From the NCBI GenBank assembly GCA_027030295.1, contig JALVFB010000003.1, forward strand, positions 1 to 18,994: a DNA stretch of 18,994 bases. Reading direction: 5' to 3'. The stretch comes from Hyphomicrobiales bacterium. GTDB lineage: Bacteria > Pseudomonadota > Alphaproteobacteria > Rhizobiales > Aestuariivirgaceae. Positions within the stretch are counted from its first letter, which is position 1; the number at the start of each line of letters is the position of its first letter. This document shows positions 18,600-18,994 of the stretch, piece after piece. The notes beneath the pieces are model-generated. The model did no database searches and was not told where the DNA came from. It saw nothing but the letters and a program-made list of their open reading frames with translations. Made by a program: the position numbers and the translations under genes.

Positions 18600-18614
18600 T
18601 TAAAATTGCGTGAA
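18600..18614 (+). promoter_or_regulatory. Weaker CtrA-like site in the lptA-lptB gap
   Basis: TTAA-AATTGCG-TGAA has one mismatch to TTAA-N7-TTAA. It lies 38-52 bases upstream of the lptB start, inside the most AT-rich patch of the 89-base gap. A TTTAAT on the minus strand here could be a -10, but I find no matching -35. Low confidence on its own; it gains slightly from the second site before rsmH. Confidence 0.2.
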
Positions 18615-18651
18615 ATGGCCTTTTCCCATTCCGGTTTCCAACCTGAAGTCC

Positions 18652-18994
18652 CTACTGATTGAAAACGCCGTGAACCTTCTTTTTCCCGCCGGTGACGACC
18701 CGGGTCACGTCCGTTTTCAGGTTGGCGATCAGCTTGTCGCCCTGAATCGTGGCGTCGGGCTTTTTCACCACGACATTGCCGGTGACCACGACCTCATCCT
18801 TTTTCACGTCCATGTTCGCCTTCTCGCCGGTGATGGTCACCTTCGGCTTGACGATGCGCACATGCCCGGTGGCGATCAGCCGGCGCACCTTGGTCTTTTC
18901 CGAACCGTCGGGCTGCTTCTCCTTTTCGGTGAAAACCTCCAGCTTGTCCGCATACAGTGTCGTTTCGCCCTTGATGGCCTTCACGTTTCCGATG
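18652..18994 (-). CDS. lptA: Lipopolysaccharide transport periplasmic protein LptA, C-terminal part only
   Basis: The visible 114 residues are the C-terminal part of an OstA-fold protein; the start lies beyond the right edge. LptA forms the periplasmic bridge that carries lipopolysaccharide to the outer membrane. The repeating pattern is typical of its stacked beta-jellyroll: GETTLYADKLEVF, then ATGHVRIVKPKVTITGEKANM, then VTGNVVVKKPDATIQGDKL, ending in LKTDVTRVV and a Lys-rich KKKVHGVF close. Lysine is frequent for such a GC-rich genome. lptB follows in the same direction, as in most Gram-negative bacteria, which supports LptA over other OstA-domain proteins such as LptD or LptC. Confidence 0.88.
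   Translation of the reverse strand, partial: IGNVKAIKGETTLYADKLEVFTEKEKQPDGSEKTKVRRLIATGHVRIVKPKVTITGEKANMDVKKDEVVVTGNVVVKKPDATIQGDKLIANLKTDVTRVVTGGKKKVHGVFNQ

Overview
This GC-rich window (roughly two thirds G+C by eye) is a chromosomal housekeeping region of a Gram-negative bacterium, almost certainly an alphaproteobacterium. The evidence is the block rpmH-rnpA-yidC-engB, an EF-G-like GTPase of the type I associate with Alphaproteobacteria, lptA-lptB lipopolysaccharide export genes, a DAP-type murE, and CtrA-like TTAA-N7 sites. I cannot place it to order. Coding density is very high. The longest gene-free stretches are about 170 to 190 bases (3092-3274, 14098-14269, 17598-17785), so no gap exceeds 300 bases. 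I see no tRNA, rRNA, CRISPR array, insertion sequence, integrase or prophage gene.

There are three blocks. (1) Positions 1-3091, minus strand: glyS (glycyl-tRNA synthetase beta subunit), then ispB, a polyprenyl diphosphate synthase cut by the left edge. Each appears to have its own promoter. (2) Positions 3174-10000, plus strand: a strong promoter, then rpmH, rnpA, yidC, engB and miaB. rnpA/yidC and engB/miaB overlap by ATGA, and engB probably starts inside yidC. After a 124-base gap comes a separately promoted EF-G-like gene. (3) Positions 10052-18994, minus strand, transcribed right to left: lptA (cut by the right edge), lptB, rsmH, ftsL, ftsI, murE, murF, mraY. Start/stop overlaps join rsmH-ftsL-ftsI and murE-murF.

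The third block joins lipopolysaccharide transport (LptA, LptB) to septal and lateral peptidoglycan synthesis (FtsL, FtsI, MurE, MurF, MraY). It is a partial division/cell-wall (dcw) cluster with no mraZ at its head. It stops at mraY, without the usual ftsW, murD, murG, murC and ftsQAZ. The second block couples ribosome and tRNA maturation with membrane-protein insertion.

No new multi-gene system is visible. The points worth a second look are a compound palindromic repeat with compensatory arm changes wedged between ftsI and murE, glyS without a neighbouring glyQ, the altered GTPase centre of the EF-G-like protein, lptAB placed directly upstream of a truncated dcw cluster, CtrA-like sites upstream of lptB and rsmH, and the unusual start of engB.
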